Shown piece after piece: positions 12,959-25,423 of a stretch of DNA of 64,000 nucleotides (position 1 is the first letter of the stretch; every line of letters begins with the position of its first letter). The position numbers and the translations under genes were made by a program. A model generated the notes under the pieces. That model did not search any database, was not told the DNA's origin, and saw only the letters and a program-made list of their open reading frames with translations. The stretch comes from Takakia lepidozioides (Eukaryota; Streptophyta; Takakiopsida; Takakiales; Takakiaceae), in assembly GCA_030704615.1 (NCBI GenBank), contig CM060733.1, positions 60,202,001 to 60,266,000 on the forward strand, read 5' to 3'.

Positions 12959-14235
12959 AATCATCTGTTGAGGGTTCAGTGGCCTTTTTCTCAGTTTGCA
13001 TTTTGAGTGGGTAAACTTGCTACGGCAAAGCTGGCAGTAAGGCTCGTATGTGAGACGATGAAGTCATATGGTGAAGGTGGGGCCCGGGTGGGCTCTGTAT
13101 GTTCATTTGGAGCCGACAAGGGTACAAAGTGGAAAAAAGGTCAGATGGCACCCTGATTCATGAGGCAGGGCAGTTCAATTTGGCTTATTCGTGAAGGCAT
13201 CAGGGGCAGGCTTAGTACTAGGTTGCGTTCGCAGTTGATGAAAGTCTAACAAGATGTGCTGAATGCTTTTGATTGAGCTTATGCTGAGATAAGCAGTGTG
13301 TGAGACTCCGAACTATCAATTTTCTATGTAATGGACTTTGATTTCTCTTTGTCTCTGTAGCTCCTCTCTTGGATATTTTCGTACGTAGTCCATACATGCT
13401 GATTTGTCTCCCAATTTATACAGCAAAGCCCACAATTTTACCAGTTTGAAGACTCCTGACAAACGGTCGAGTCTAGCCAAAAAGAACTGGGTCCAGATCT
13501 CATAGGAAGCTGCATCACATGCATAGAGAGCCCACCTTGCAACCAGGATTCTTTTTCTTGAAATGGGCTAGGTAGCCCATGTGGTGATTCAATTTACAAC
13601 AAGATGCTCCTATGGTGGGACAAATCATATGGTTGTAGAATTGATTGGTTACATCACCTTGAAAGAAATCGAAATCTGGGGACTTGTGGAAATTGTTGAG
13701 CTTAGTTCAACAGGCTGCCAGCGAATCCCCCGCCTGGGGTTGGTTGCTTGCTGATCCCGCTCTCAAATGGCCCAGTAAGTAGACCCCCCTGTGAGTGGGA
13801 ATCTGGGGGTCCAGAGCTGAGGGATTTGGACTTGCATGATAATGTAGGGATGGAAATATTGGGGGCCTCTGATGAGAGCCACGCTGCTTCCAAAGTGGTG
13901 GAGACGAACGTGTGTAACCTTATCGCCCTGACTGCAGAGGTGCCTCCACACTGTGAGGATAGGGAGTTGGTTGGTAGGATACTTGGCAAGCGAGAGAGAG
14001 CTTTGGTGCAGGTACAATGAAGAGGGAGGGCTGCAACGGGTCTGCAACCAAGGTGATGGTGTATAGGTGTATACAGGGTTATATGATTAGAGGGTGCGCT
14101 CTTCATAAAATTAAAATGCTATACTATCTGTATGTAACTTATGCGATGCTTATTTTTCTACTTGAAATTACTTCTCTGGACGACGCACTATCATCTGTTT
14201 CAATTCGACCTCGTATCCGAGCGATGTGTATGCAG
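12959..14235. other. 3' flank of RS2Z and unassigned sequence
   Basis: The first several hundred bases are probably RS2Z 3' UTR; no canonical AATAAA stands out. An ORF at 13748-14020 has no recognisable domain and I do not call it a gene. Confidence 0.4.
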
Positions 14236-15112
14236 AAGCGATTTGGAGTGCAAACGCATCAGTCTCTGAGGAGGCTACTGTAATTGAAATTTCCAAAAGG
14301 GGTCACCGGTGGACAACCCGATTGTCGATGCACAGTTTGTGTCCGATTTGTCCGCTCGCTTGATAAGGGGTTTCAATGTGAGGAGAGATTGTGCAGCTTA
14401 TGAACTCTGTTGATCTTAGGAAAATCTTTGTTCGAGATAACTTCTGTATTGGCATTTGTATTGATATAAGTATGTTTGTTTGCTGCAAAACTCCGAAGTT
14501 AGCGGAGTGAAAGCCCTGACTGGTTCTGGCGAGGGAAGCTCGTAAGGCACGTCGTCGTTTCGTGAAGGTGGATAATGGACCCAAATCGGCTCATCCCTAC
14601 TACGTTCTTCGAGGAGGGGTACCAGAAGCACTTTCCTCAATGTCTTCGCCATTTCATACCGGTCGTGTGGATGTCCGTCTCGTCTCTAAGCAGAATGGTG
14701 CCCCCCTTGGAAAAGTATCCAAATAGATCTGCTTTCTATGAGGTGATCAAGACTGAAACGAGTGAGGCAGAGCACAGCGAACCCGAAGCTAGCATAGGAG
14801 ACAACTATCGCCACAATCTTCTATAGGATATGGCGGAGCAGGATATCAAGTGTGCAGTATTTGACAGACACGATTTCCCTTGAAAGTGACTGTTATATAC
14901 CAGGTGGATTTCCAGTTCTTCCAGTGTGATCACCCTTTGTTGAGAATTTTAAATGGTTTGGATTCTGCAGGAGCCTCTACTTAGTGTTCTTGGCATCTGC
15001 AACCTTCCCAGGCCCTTTTCTATGTAGTGGGAGATGTAAGCTGGTTGTAGTTAGAGTGATACCGGCTTCTAGCTCACCAACTTCCGATATAGCATTGAAA
15101 GTTAACTAGTGT
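14236..15112 (+). repeat. Dispersed repeat, copy 1 (matches 50167-51030)
   Basis: A stretch of about 880 bp is repeated in the same orientation at 50167-51030 with many substitutions and small indels. Both copies contain a plus-strand frame with matching peptides: DGPKSAHP, GRVDVRLVS and AEHSEPEA. Several indels are multiples of three and the peptide matches persist, so the ancestral sequence may have been coding. Stops now interrupt both copies. I do not recognise the protein. No terminal repeats or target duplications were found. Confidence 0.75.
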
Positions 15113-16193
15113 TCTCTTGTGCGTCTGTGGAGACTTTTGATAACCTCTTGATAACACTGTCCATTCACGCGACAGTAGTTTGCAAGGTCTTTTTCTGCTG
15201 CTTGCTTGCTCGACTCAACCCATTGGCCACTGGGTTGCGCGGAAAGGTGGAAAGGGATTGATTTGGCCACTGGGTCTTCTGTCGCCGGTTCTTTAGGGGC
15301 ACCATGCCAGGAAGCAATGCGGTTGTAGTTACAGGTGTAATTAGCCGCTCGGAAAAGGATGCATCACAGCTTTTCGATCGTCTTCTGGATGCCCATGTAT
15401 TTGGTGGAGAGGGGAGGTGTGTGTGCTTCGAACCAAGGATGGTCGGGGATCCTCTGGGCTCCAACCAGCCGGTACTTCTGCCTGTGGGAGGTCGAGGCGG
15501 CTGAGATGCGACCATTTTGATCACGAGAGTGCAAATGTAACCTTCTTCCAGTTTCCCAATTGTGAGAATTTGTTGCCCTCTCTGGCTATGCAATCTAGCG
15601 ACAGTGACAGCTCCCTCAAAGTGTCGGCATGGAGTCTTGTCTCTCTCTCACTCAGCACTAGACTGAAATTTAAACTCAGGGTGGGAATTTTGAGGCTGAG
15701 CCTAAAACCCTGTCCCTGTTGGAGTATAATTGCTGGGAGCTCACACACAGCAAGTTGATGTTTGTGTGAAGGTCCAAGCAATGATCGGACGCTGTTTTGA
15801 AAAACGAGTCAGCAAAACATTGAACCTCCAGGCACGGAATAGATCTTTTTATGGGGTTTTATTTCTCTATTTAAGAGGTTCTTGTTAACCCTTGTACAGT
15901 CACCTCAGGGTCTTCTATTCAATATCCATGGAAACTGTCACCAAATAGAAAAGTGCAGAGCTCACTTGGCCCCCTACTACCTCAAAAAAATTCAGAGAAT
16001 ATGCTACTAGGTATAACGATTTAGGTTATTTTGGGGAAGCAATTCATCAAAATTCCAGCTTTTTATTGGGAGCACAGTCTTCACCATTCGGGGGATTCTG
16101 GATTTGGGGGGGGTTATTCATCATTACCTCTACTTCTATTAATTTATTATGTCAGGTTTGCATTTTTCTTTTGGGGCCCTGCCTGTGTAGAGC
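15113..16193. other. Unassigned sequence left of the copia LTR
   Basis: A 66-codon ORF at 15304-15504 (starting MPGSNAVVVTGVISRSEKD) has no confident family match and could be an exon. The rest has no recognisable gene. The copia LTR begins at 16194. Confidence 0.35.
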
Positions 16194-16751
16194 CCCTAGG
16201 TACTAGTAAGTAGTAAGAATAGATAGTAAGATGCAAGGGAAGAGAGCCCGGTTCTCTTTATATATCCTCATGGGGCGCGGTGGAACCCTTCTGGCCCTTC
16301 AAGCGGTGGGACCTTCTAGAAGGTTGCTGACACGTCACTCTTAGAAACCACCACGCCTGCTTACCCCAATCTAACCATTAGTCCCTTCCCCCCCTTTGGA
16401 ATTCGACAGAGAATAGAGGTAAAAGATGAACTGATTACTAAGAACTCTCCACCCAACCATAGGACCACAATAAGCTGTCTGTCCACCCTCCGAGCTCTCC
16501 CTATTTATACTCAAAGTCTAATCCAGAATTAACTGAGATAACTATAGCATAACTCCATGCTTTTTCTTAAGTTATCTCCACCTGCTATTCTGGTACAATG
16601 ACTTGAGTCACTAATTTTAGCTACCTTTTAGCTAACCAAGGCTTATCTCTATTGTTAACTGTGACTTGTCAGCACTCCTATTATGGAAGCCTGACTTGTC
16701 ATCACAGTAACTCTAGGTAGTAGTAACTTGGTCGGGAGTTGATTTCCAACA
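16194..16751 (-). mobile_element. LTR of the copia element (3' LTR on minus strand)
   Basis: About 558 bp bounded by TG...CA. On the minus strand it starts TGTTGGAAATC directly after the polypurine tract TTGAGTGGGGG, and ends CTCTACACA. A TATATAAA on the minus strand at about 16257-16264 fits an LTR promoter. The partner LTR is absent from the window, so the left end rests on the TG/CA rule and not on comparison. Confidence 0.7.
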
Positions 16752-19385
16752 CCCCCACTCAACCAGTTATCAAGTTAAGCACTTAACTACTCCCATCAAG
16801 CCTCGAAAGCGTTCAAGCTTTTCAGCACTAAGCCCTTTTGTCAGTATTTCTGCAACCATGTTGTTGGTGTTGCAATATACAAGCTTGACAACTCCAGCTT
16901 TAGTCTTTTTCTCGTACCAAATGATGATGAATTTCAATATGCTTTGTGCGAGCATGAAACATTGGATTCTTTGAGAGAGCAATACACCCTTGGTTGTCAT
17001 CATATATGACCATGGTATCCTTCTGAATACTAGATAGAAATGATGATAACCATAATGCTTGCCTTGTAGCTTGAGATGCAACCATATATTTTGCTTAGTC
17101 GAGGACATAGTAATTGTAGATTGTTTCTTGCTGCTCCAACTTACAGCTTCATTTGCTAGCATAAAAACATAGCCAGATGTAGAGTGCCGGTCATCAACAT
17201 TACCAGCCCAATCTGCATCACAATAGCCGTATAGCTCTGTGCTTTTGCAAGCACTATCTTAGATACCATATGAACCCACTTGATCCAACTAAACATTATC
17301 ATTGTTCTTTCTCAAGCACAAACCATAGTCCAGTGTGCCTCTCAGATAACGGAAAATCCGCTTTATTGCAACCCAATGGAGTTGCCCAGGGTTAGCCACA
17401 AATTGGCTTACGACCCCCACTGCTTATGCAATATCTGGCCTTGCACAAACCATTGCATACATGAGATTTCCCACAACACTCTGATAGGGAACATCTCTCA
17501 TTGTCTCCAAGTCTGCAGCACTCTTAGGACTCATCTCCTTTGGGAGTTTGCAATTTGGGACAAACGGGGTATTTACCGGCATACTTTCAGCCATACCAAA
17601 GCGCCTTAAAATATCTTTAAGATACTTACTCTTGTTCAGGTAAATCGCTCGGTCTTGTCGAACACGAGTTACCGATACCCCCAAGCAGTACTGGATCTTT
17701 TTCAGATCCACCATCTCAAACTTCATTGAGATATCGCTCTTTGTCTTTTTCAACAGAGCCTGATCACCACATGATCACAAGATCTCTTTCAGATCCACCA
17801 TCTCAAACCTCTTTGAGATATCACTTTGTCTTTCTCAACAAAGCCTGATCAACATATGATCACATGATCTTTTTCAGATCCACTATCTCAAACTCCTTTG
17901 AGATATTACTCTGTATATGTTTCAACAGAGCCAAGTCATTAGAGACCAAAATCAGATCATCAACGTACAGTGTTATGATCACAAAAGAGTTTCCATGAGC
18001 CCTCTTATAGTAAACACTATAATCAGTAGAGCTCCTCTCAAACTCTTCAGCCATGAAATATGCATCAATCTTAGCATTCCATGCCCTAGGGGATTGCTTC
18101 AAACCATACAAGGACTTGATGAGCTTACACACCATCTTTTCTTTCTCTTTTACAGCAAATCCCTCCGGCTGGTCCATGTATATTTCTTCCATAAGATCTC
18201 CATTAAGAAAGGCTGTACATACATCCATCTGATGTACCTCAAGATTTTCAACAGCTGCAAACGCTAGAATCACTCGAATTGACTCCATCCGTGCAACAGG
18301 GAGAAGGTTTTATTATAATCAATACCTTCAATTTGCGAAAACCTTTTTGCAACCAAGCGCGCTTTGTACTTTGTTACAGAACCATCTGCATTGTACTTAA
18401 TCTTGAAAATCCATTTGCAGCCAACAGACTACCGTCCAGATGGAAGTTGAACAAGACTCCAAGTCTTATTATCCTGAGGAGACTTAAACTCAGATGCCAT
18501 AGCTTCCTTCCAGTGTGAAGAGTTCCCACTCCTCATTGCATCTGACACACTTTGAGGTTCATTACTGTCAATGAAATAGGTAGAAGATACCTTTGAGGGT
18601 TTTTCAATCATAGTAGATTGTACCTCTTCCATTTGAACCTCAACTATCTCTTCAACAATCTTCTCTTCCATTTTATCTTCATGAGTCAGAGCCAAGTTCT
18701 TTTTTTCATGGTCCAAACTTGGAACTATTGTTTCCTGATGAAAGTTCATGGACTCGTTGAATATCACATCACGACTGATGATCATATACTTGCTCTGAGG
18801 GTTATATATACAACTTATACCCTTTGGTTTCCTCTCAATAACCAATGAAGATACATGATTGCTTTTGCATCTAATTTCTTCCTTATCTCTTTTGGAACAT
18901 GAACAAAAGCAATACAACCAAAGACTCACAAACGATCACTTATGAAGGTTTCTCACCCTTCCATACCTCTTTAGGTGTCTTTGTAGAGATTGTCTTATTA
19001 GGAAGTCGATTATAGAGATATGTTGCAGTCGCCACTGCTTCTACCTAGAAACATGGTCCAACCTCATGTGTTGCAACATACACCTCACACTTTCAACAAG
19101 CGTTCGATTCTTCCTCTCTGCAACTCCATTCTGCTTTAGCATATATGGTGTGATTGATTGTTTCACAATACCATTTTCCTTATAGAATTGATTAAAATTC
19201 CTTGAGATGTACTCACCACCGCCATCACACCGAAGTATTTTAATCATTTCTCCAGTTTGATTCTCCACCAAAGCTTTGAATGCTTTGAACCTATCGAGAA
19301 CTCCAAACTTATTTTACATCATGTAAAGAAATATTTTCTTAGAAAACTCATCAGTGAAGGTCAAGAAATACTTTGCACCTTCATG
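16752..19385 (-). pseudogene. Ty1/copia pol relic (integrase, reverse transcriptase, RNase H), 5'-truncated
   Basis: Reading leftwards on the minus strand: integrase core (19382-19040; ILRCDGGGEYIS, NGVAERKNRTLVE), a linker (18929-18429), reverse transcriptase (18288-17860; VHQMDVCTAFLNGDL, YVDDLIL, SLYGLKQSPRAWN), its continuation (17753-17424; GNLMYAMVCARPDIA) and RNase H (17162-16770). Frames are broken by shifts and stops, so the element is dead. Gag, protease and the 5' LTR are missing: the sequence stops at the integrase around 19385 and abuts a TNP2 transposase reading the same way. A short duplicated stretch around 17700-17900 repeats the segment encoding FEIVDLKKI. Confidence 0.9.
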
Positions 19386-19389
19386 AGAT

Positions 19390-21813
19390 TCAAATTTGGT
19401 GCATGAACACATGGTAATAATGTGATTTCATGCCAGATAGTTTTTTCTTTACCACGTGTTTTTTGAAAGCTGATGCGTATCTTGTGGGTACTTTAAGGTT
19501 TCGCACAGTGTCTAAGAAAACTTTCAACTCAGCTTCAGTCAGAACATAAGGAGTAGGAGGCATGATTAACGTATTTGCCCTATCTGGATGTCGTTGCAAC
19601 CACAATGATGGACGCAGCCCAAGTAATTCAAGATCACGCCGAACCTTCAATGTATCTTTCTCCCCAAAAATAGTCTTAATGATATTCTCTGCAAAGTTCT
19701 TCTCGCAATGCATAGCATCAAACGTATGTCGTATGAGGAGGCCCTCCCAGTAAGGCAAGGCATATAAGATTGATAATCGCTTCACTCCGTGAGATTTGGA
19801 AGGGTCTGATGGCGTATGTGGTTTCCCCCCTGCTGCTATCCATGCAATCAGGTCAATTGCACGTTTCTTTATTTGTGTTCCCGTCTGCGTTTGTGGAGCC
19901 ACTTTATGCTCAACAACACCATTGAACAATCTTGATCTTCTATACGGATGGTTGTGGGCAAGAAATCTCCAATGGCCCAGGAACGCAGTCTTCGAACATG
20001 CATGTAAATGCTATGAATCCACCTCGGGTCCACAGGCTGGACAACCAGCATAACCTTTAGTAACCTGATCCGCGAGCAAGCCATATGCACGGTAATCATG
20101 GATTGACCATAGCAGCAATGCCCGTAGCAAGAATTGGCGTTGTTGGAGAGCTTGGGAAACATCGTAAGCTATGATGCCTCTCCACAATTCCTGTAGCTCC
20201 TCTACTAGGGGCATCAAATACACATCAATGTTCGCAGATGTAATAGACTCCTTTCTAGGGATAAGGAGTGCTAACATGACGAAAAACTTCTTTATCATCA
20301 ACCATGGAGGCAAATTATAGTTGACCAACAGGATGGGCCATGTGCTCCAACTCGTGGATTGAGCACTGTATGGATTTACTCCATCTAAGGCTAATCCAAA
20401 TCGTACATTTTGTGGTTCTGAAGCAAAATCCGCAAATGTGGAGTCAACGTGGGCCCAGGCTTTGATATCAGATGGATGTTGAACCAATCCATCCTGACTC
20501 TAATGTCTGAAGTGTCATGTCATAAGGTGCGCGATTGATTTGCATCGATACATGTGTTTCAACCTTGGGATGACAGGGAAATGTCGTAGTATTTATCTGG
20601 GTACAGTCCCACGACCAGGAATATAACGCGACGTCTTGCACTCCGGGCAAAATTCTGCTTTTTCATTCTCCCCATGGAAGAGTACACAGCCTTTCTTGAA
20701 GGCATGGATCTGGGTGTACTGCAATCCCATCTTCGCAATCATAGTTCTGGCTTCATAATTAGTTTTCGGCAGAGAATTCTGTTTCGGCAAAAAACTTTTG
20801 CGCAACAATCCAAGAAGCTCATCCACAAAGCCATTGGTGCACTTGTGGGTGGTGCACAAGTTGAGCAAGTGCAAAGTAGCTTCAAATCGGCTGATCGAGC
20901 TCCCTTCGTAGAGTTTACACTGAGATTGTCGAAATAGCGTATCGTAGTTGGGGTCAACTCCGTGACTCAGGTTTGGGCCATTCTCTGCATTCTTTGCATT
21001 GTCCATGGATTCTTCCTCGTTGGGGCTGTCTTCGGCCCGAGTTCCACCATTAATCGGATCCTCCTTGTTTGCATCCGCAAACTCAAAAGCTTCCTGCAAT
21101 GCTCGTTGAATTTTTGCCTCCACACCACCTTCATGATCCGTATTGTTCTCCCTTTCATTAGGCCCCTGCCCAAACTCAGCCCGATCCTCCTCGTCATCAG
21201 AATCAGCATGTCCCTACATCCCGTGTTTCCCACGGTTCATTCACAGTATATGTACATTATGACATGTGGACAAATGTAGTCATGGCTATCACTACATCAC
21301 TTCAATTTGAGCAACGACATTGTGACACATGGCAGATAGTTCTAGTGACATAGTCATGTTCCTATATGTGTTTATGACTACACGACTACAACTAGCCAAC
21401 GACATATCGACATGTGTATAAAGGGTAGTCATAGACACAACTACATGACTACAACTCGCCAATCAACTTTCGACATGTGGAGTGGTGAAGTCATGGCTAC
21501 TACTACCACACCAAAATGGTTTCAAAATTCAAACTTGGAGATTGCTAAGTCCTGAAGGACAGTGTACTTCCTGTGGATGTACCGGAATAGTACAGCTGCG
21601 CAAAGTTGGATCCCTCTTATGTTTGAGGTAGTGCTTCTTCACTGTCTCCAACAACTGCCATTTGGATCCATGACATTCAGTGCAATTGCAAAGCATTTTC
21701 TTGTTCCCATTTGATATGGCGTACGCCTCCTCGAGTCGCCATAGTCTGTCATCTCGTAATCGCATGCGTGGCTCATATGCACCATGACGGCCGAACAGAC
21801 GTTGAACGTTCAT
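19390..21813 (-). pseudogene. CACTA (En/Spm) TNP2-like transposase relic
   Basis: Minus-strand ORFs at 21813-21529, 21123-20593, 20487-20011 and 19929-19390 form the first part of a TNP2-type (Transposase_21) protein. The N-terminal zinc-binding region is visible (CNCTECHG), then FCPECKTSRYIPG, DGVNPYSAQSTSWSTWPI, GYAGCPACG and FDAMHCEKNFAENI, and the final LSGMKSH motif just before the break. The part after LSGMKSH, including DUF4218, is missing and is replaced by copia integrase. The gap 21528-21124 may be an intron or an insertion and carries repeated GTAGTCAT motifs. These enzymes cut and paste CACTA transposons; this copy cannot be active. Confidence 0.88.
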
Positions 21814-21924
21814 AGCTCGTAGTATGCAATACCCTGTAGAGCCTCTGCAAGTTTGTGTCCTCAGTGCTCTCTCTACAATATATCTACCTCTTGCGGTGTG
21901 TGCTAGTGAGCTGCATGATCATTC

Positions 21925-24400
21925 ATGGTGAAGTCCAAGGTTGTCATTGCTCCTCTCACTGAATGCGAGAAGCTACGTGAGGCTAACATTGCCATCGTGA
22001 AGGATGCCACGGCAAAGTTGAAGCAGGACTTCGAAAGGTAAGGATCGAACAGCTCAGTGACCCAATCCTTTGACAATGCATGCATGGCTAACAGTGTGAT
22101 CTCTTCCCATTTGCACGGTAGATGAGGTGTGATCGAGAGGCGGCGATGTTGGTGTGAATGTAGAAAAGGCTTGAAAAGTGCAAGTTGAGTGTAGTTTAGG
22201 GTATAGGAGTGCATTCATAGCAGTAGGCGGGAGTGAACCGCATTTGACGGGCAGCCATTGGGACAGCGGTAAGGCACTTCATCGTTTTCCAGCTCCTTTA
22301 TGAACATTAGGGTATGAGCTGCATTTGTCTGTGTTAGTCGTTTAAGAGGGGAGATAGTCAAGTAACATGTGGGCCGCAATGGAAGTATTTTTGCAGGATT
22401 ACGGGTGTGAAACCGCGTCGGAAGGCACGGTCTCGTGGAGCTCCTATCAAAGGTCCGGCAAGACGAAGTGCCCGACTCGTCACCATGACTCGTACAACTG
22501 CCAAGCCCAAAGTAATTTTTGACATAGACGACGACGATCCTTACCTCCCACCACAAAAGGGATCAGTACAGGAAGGGACTGGGGATTCAGCCGACTCCAT
22601 GTTGGAGGACGCAGATGCAGGCACAGTGACGCAGGCAGGGAAAAAACGTGGTGCAGGCACACCGTCTCCATCTGTGAGTGCATTTTATGGGCATATTTGT
22701 AGTCTCTCACCACTTATTCCGAAGGTGAGCACAACCTCATGAGTGCCGAATAGTATCATGCGGACTTCATTAGGGGCCATGATCCGGGGAGGGATTGTCT
22801 AAATACTTGGCAGATTTAATTGCGTGTCAATATTCTTCTTCTTTCTGTTCTGTCTCTTCCGTGCTTTGTAGGTTTGTCCCTCGTTTGCATGTTTGGTTTC
22901 GAAGGGGGTGTGCTGTCATAAGCACATTCTCTATCTAGATTTAGCTTGTGCGTTTCTGTCTGTCCATTTTTTGAGTGGAGGAGTTGCACCATTGCCCATG
23001 TGCATATGGCCCCCATATTCCATAGCATTATTTACAACTTTGTAAGCAGTAGGTCTCGTATGTTGAGCACATTCCATCTTTTCTCACAGCTTTTAGGTAT
23101 GCCCCTCCCTACTGCATGTTTGGTATGGATTTCAGGCAAAACCCATACATAAAAGGGGTCGGAAAAGTCTTGGGCGCACATCATTGAAGCCAATCCAATT
23201 TGGCCAATTTTCTAGCCAAGATCTGTCTGATTTTTGGGTAATCAGACCTGTACAAATCATGCGTACTGTTTATACTTTATGGCACCTTTATATCATGATA
23301 TGGTGTGGTCCTTGTAGTTGGATTTACTTGGCATTGTGTTTCATGTATGGAAACCCAGGGCAAGCAAAAACAGAAGCAGAAAAATGCCACAGGAGTCGGC
23401 CCTCAGTCCTCCCAGGTTTTCCATACTCAGCCACCAATACCAGGCTTTCAATATCGCTCCTTGCCTCAGTACCCGGCTCCCAACCAGCATCCACCCACTG
23501 GCAATGTGGAGGGTCAGTATGCAACGGCCCCCCAACACAATTATGCAGCTGGCCAGCCCTTATGCTCCTCCTCCATATCGCCCACCTCCTCCTTATTATG
23601 GAGGTGGCAAGCCACCTGAATATCCTCCTCCGTATGCACAGGTCCCATATGACTATATGGATCCTCGAGTGGTTCCCAACCACCATGGCCACCGATGGGT
23701 AGCTGGCCGAATCAACCCTTCAACGTTCCCGCACAGGTGCCAGCGGTTCAACCTGCAAGGGATGTGGTTCAATCAAAGGCTGACAAACCAATGCCTTGAG
23801 ACGAGCAAATTATGTTGTGAAGGCCGCGGCATATAAAGTGAAGGAAAAAAGAGAGGCAGAAGGTCTTCCTGCAACTGTAGTTGTTGTGAACAAGGCAGGA
23901 AAACCAGTTGGTCAAACGAGGAATGTTTGGCATGCGGCCCTCAAAGGTCACGTTCATCGTATCTGTGATCCTTCTATAGCCATCAACTATCAGCCTAATG
24001 AGATCATTGAAGAACTCAAAGAAATCCTGGCCAAGCTATTTGAATATGTCCCACGTGACTTTGATGATATTGCGTTGCGAAACACAATAGGCACAATTAT
24101 GAAGTCCCGACGGCATGACTTGCACAAGGAATGGCAGAAAGGTGGGGGGAAACCCATGGACGTGTCTGATGAGCATTGGAAGAGCATCACCTCCTACTGG
24201 AGTACAGAACAGTACTCCAAAGTGCAGACCCACTTGAAGACAGCAAATGCCTGCATTCAAAATCACACCAAAACGGGCCGGGGAGGGAAGGACAGCATGG
24301 AGGCACGCTTAGTAAGAACCCTCATGAGCTTTCTCACTGTACTCCTCTCAATACATTCCATGAATGCCAATCTTTATGCTGGTTGGCTTATGGTTTAGTA
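21925..24400 (+). pseudogene. Transposon-associated gene with proline-rich and Transposase_24-like regions
   Basis: A plausible spliced gene begins with ATG at 21925: exon 1 21925-22037 (coiled, ends CTTCGAAAG|GTAAGG), exon 2 22397-22673 (basic then acidic; donor GTGAGTG), then an exon from about 23355 encoding a Gln/Pro/Tyr-rich segment (YAPPPYRPPPPYYGGGKPP). A region at about 23800-24310 resembles the plant Transposase_24 (Ptta/En/Spm) domain: HDLHKEWQKGG, VSDEHWKSITSYWS, then a GRGGKDSMEARL stretch. The frame shifts at about 23550, 23700 and 23790, so the gene is probably dead. Its start lies about 110 bp from, and diverges from, the TNP2 relic. Such domains accompany CACTA transposases. 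Confidence 0.65.
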
Positions 24401-24576
24401 TTTCAAGCAATTTTGGAGCTGAGCTTTAGTATAAAATTATTTCTGTGCTGACATGATTGTTCAATCTTGACGTTGCATTATCTTCAGTGGTTTTGTTATG
24501 GTTTTGTATGGTTGAGCCATTGAGTACAAATTGCACATTGGCTTCATATTGTTTGTTATGTTGGGTTCATATGTAG

Positions 24577-25423
24577 GAAAGATAAACCGGTGCTGCAAAG
24601 CTCGCAACTTCATTCCGATGGTGGACTTTATTTTCAAAGGGCACACTAATCTTATTTTCCAGTGGGATGCCCTTTACTGTGAAGAGCTTACTGACCCATT
24701 GGCTAGGGGGGCTGATGCAAAGCCCATATATTTGAAGAACCTATCAAGAGTGTGGGCAAAGTGGCCAGAATGGGGTCCTAAAGACACTCTTCTTGTTGAT
24801 GACACACCAAGAAAGGCATCAAACAATCCTCCATTTAGTGGGATATATCCGGAGCCATGGAAAATGCGATCATCAGGGCCAAAAGATGGCTATCTACTCG
24901 ATGTGTTGTGGCCGTTCTTGGAGAGGGCAAGCAAGACTCCTAGTATTCCACAGTTTCTGAAGTCTGAGCCTCTCTTTGGACAACAACCCTACAATTCTAC
25001 TCAGTGTAATCGTCAGAAGGTACAACAATGTAATGTAAGTGTGGTCCACATTTGGAATTCTTGGGTTGCTTGTGAATTGCATGAGCAGTGGGTTTCTCTT
25101 GAGTGAGCTATGTAACTAGTGTATTTCAGGTTGTAATACCACTGAAGAAATTGTAATGGTTTGTGATATAGGGACCTATGATGAAGCGGCTCCATGTTGT
25201 CAACAAGTCAGCAGAGGAGCTGGAAAGTAGCCCTCTCAAGCAATTCTCGCAACCGCCTGAAAGTCATCTTGGTGTAAGTCCATGACCTTCTTTTCCAATT
25301 TTGTTTATGTGGCCACTGGAGTGTAGACTACCGTCCTTCACGTTTGTTGTATTCTTGTGGTCATAGACTCCGCATCCAGTGGGAGACCATTGTGAGGGAT
25401 TTACTTCAGTTTATTGCCAAGGG
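24577..25423 (+). pseudogene. FCP1/NLI-interacting-factor-like phosphatase fragment
   Basis: Three exons are supported by acceptors and donors: 24577-25019, 25172-25273 and 25377 to about 25423. The first carries the second half of an FCP1-type HAD phosphatase domain: FIPMVDFIFKG, FQWDALYCEEL, then PKDTLLVDDTPRKASNNPP (the LLIDDSP motif) and the FGQQ tail. The N-terminal nucleophile motif (DxDx(T/V) or the plant DLNGLL variant) is not found upstream, so no catalytic aspartate is present. It follows the Transposase_24-like region on the same strand and could be its 3' part or a captured gene fragment. Relatives dephosphorylate Ser/Thr, for example in the RNA polymerase II tail. Confidence 0.7.

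Noticed and set aside
12494-12964. 156-codon minus-strand ORF opposite the last RS2Z exon
   Set aside because: Mirror image of the Ser/Pro/Arg-rich tail on the plus strand.
15304-15504. 66-codon ORF with weak resemblance to a Mediator subunit N-terminus
   Set aside because: The resemblance is only a few scattered residues and no neighbouring exon could be found.
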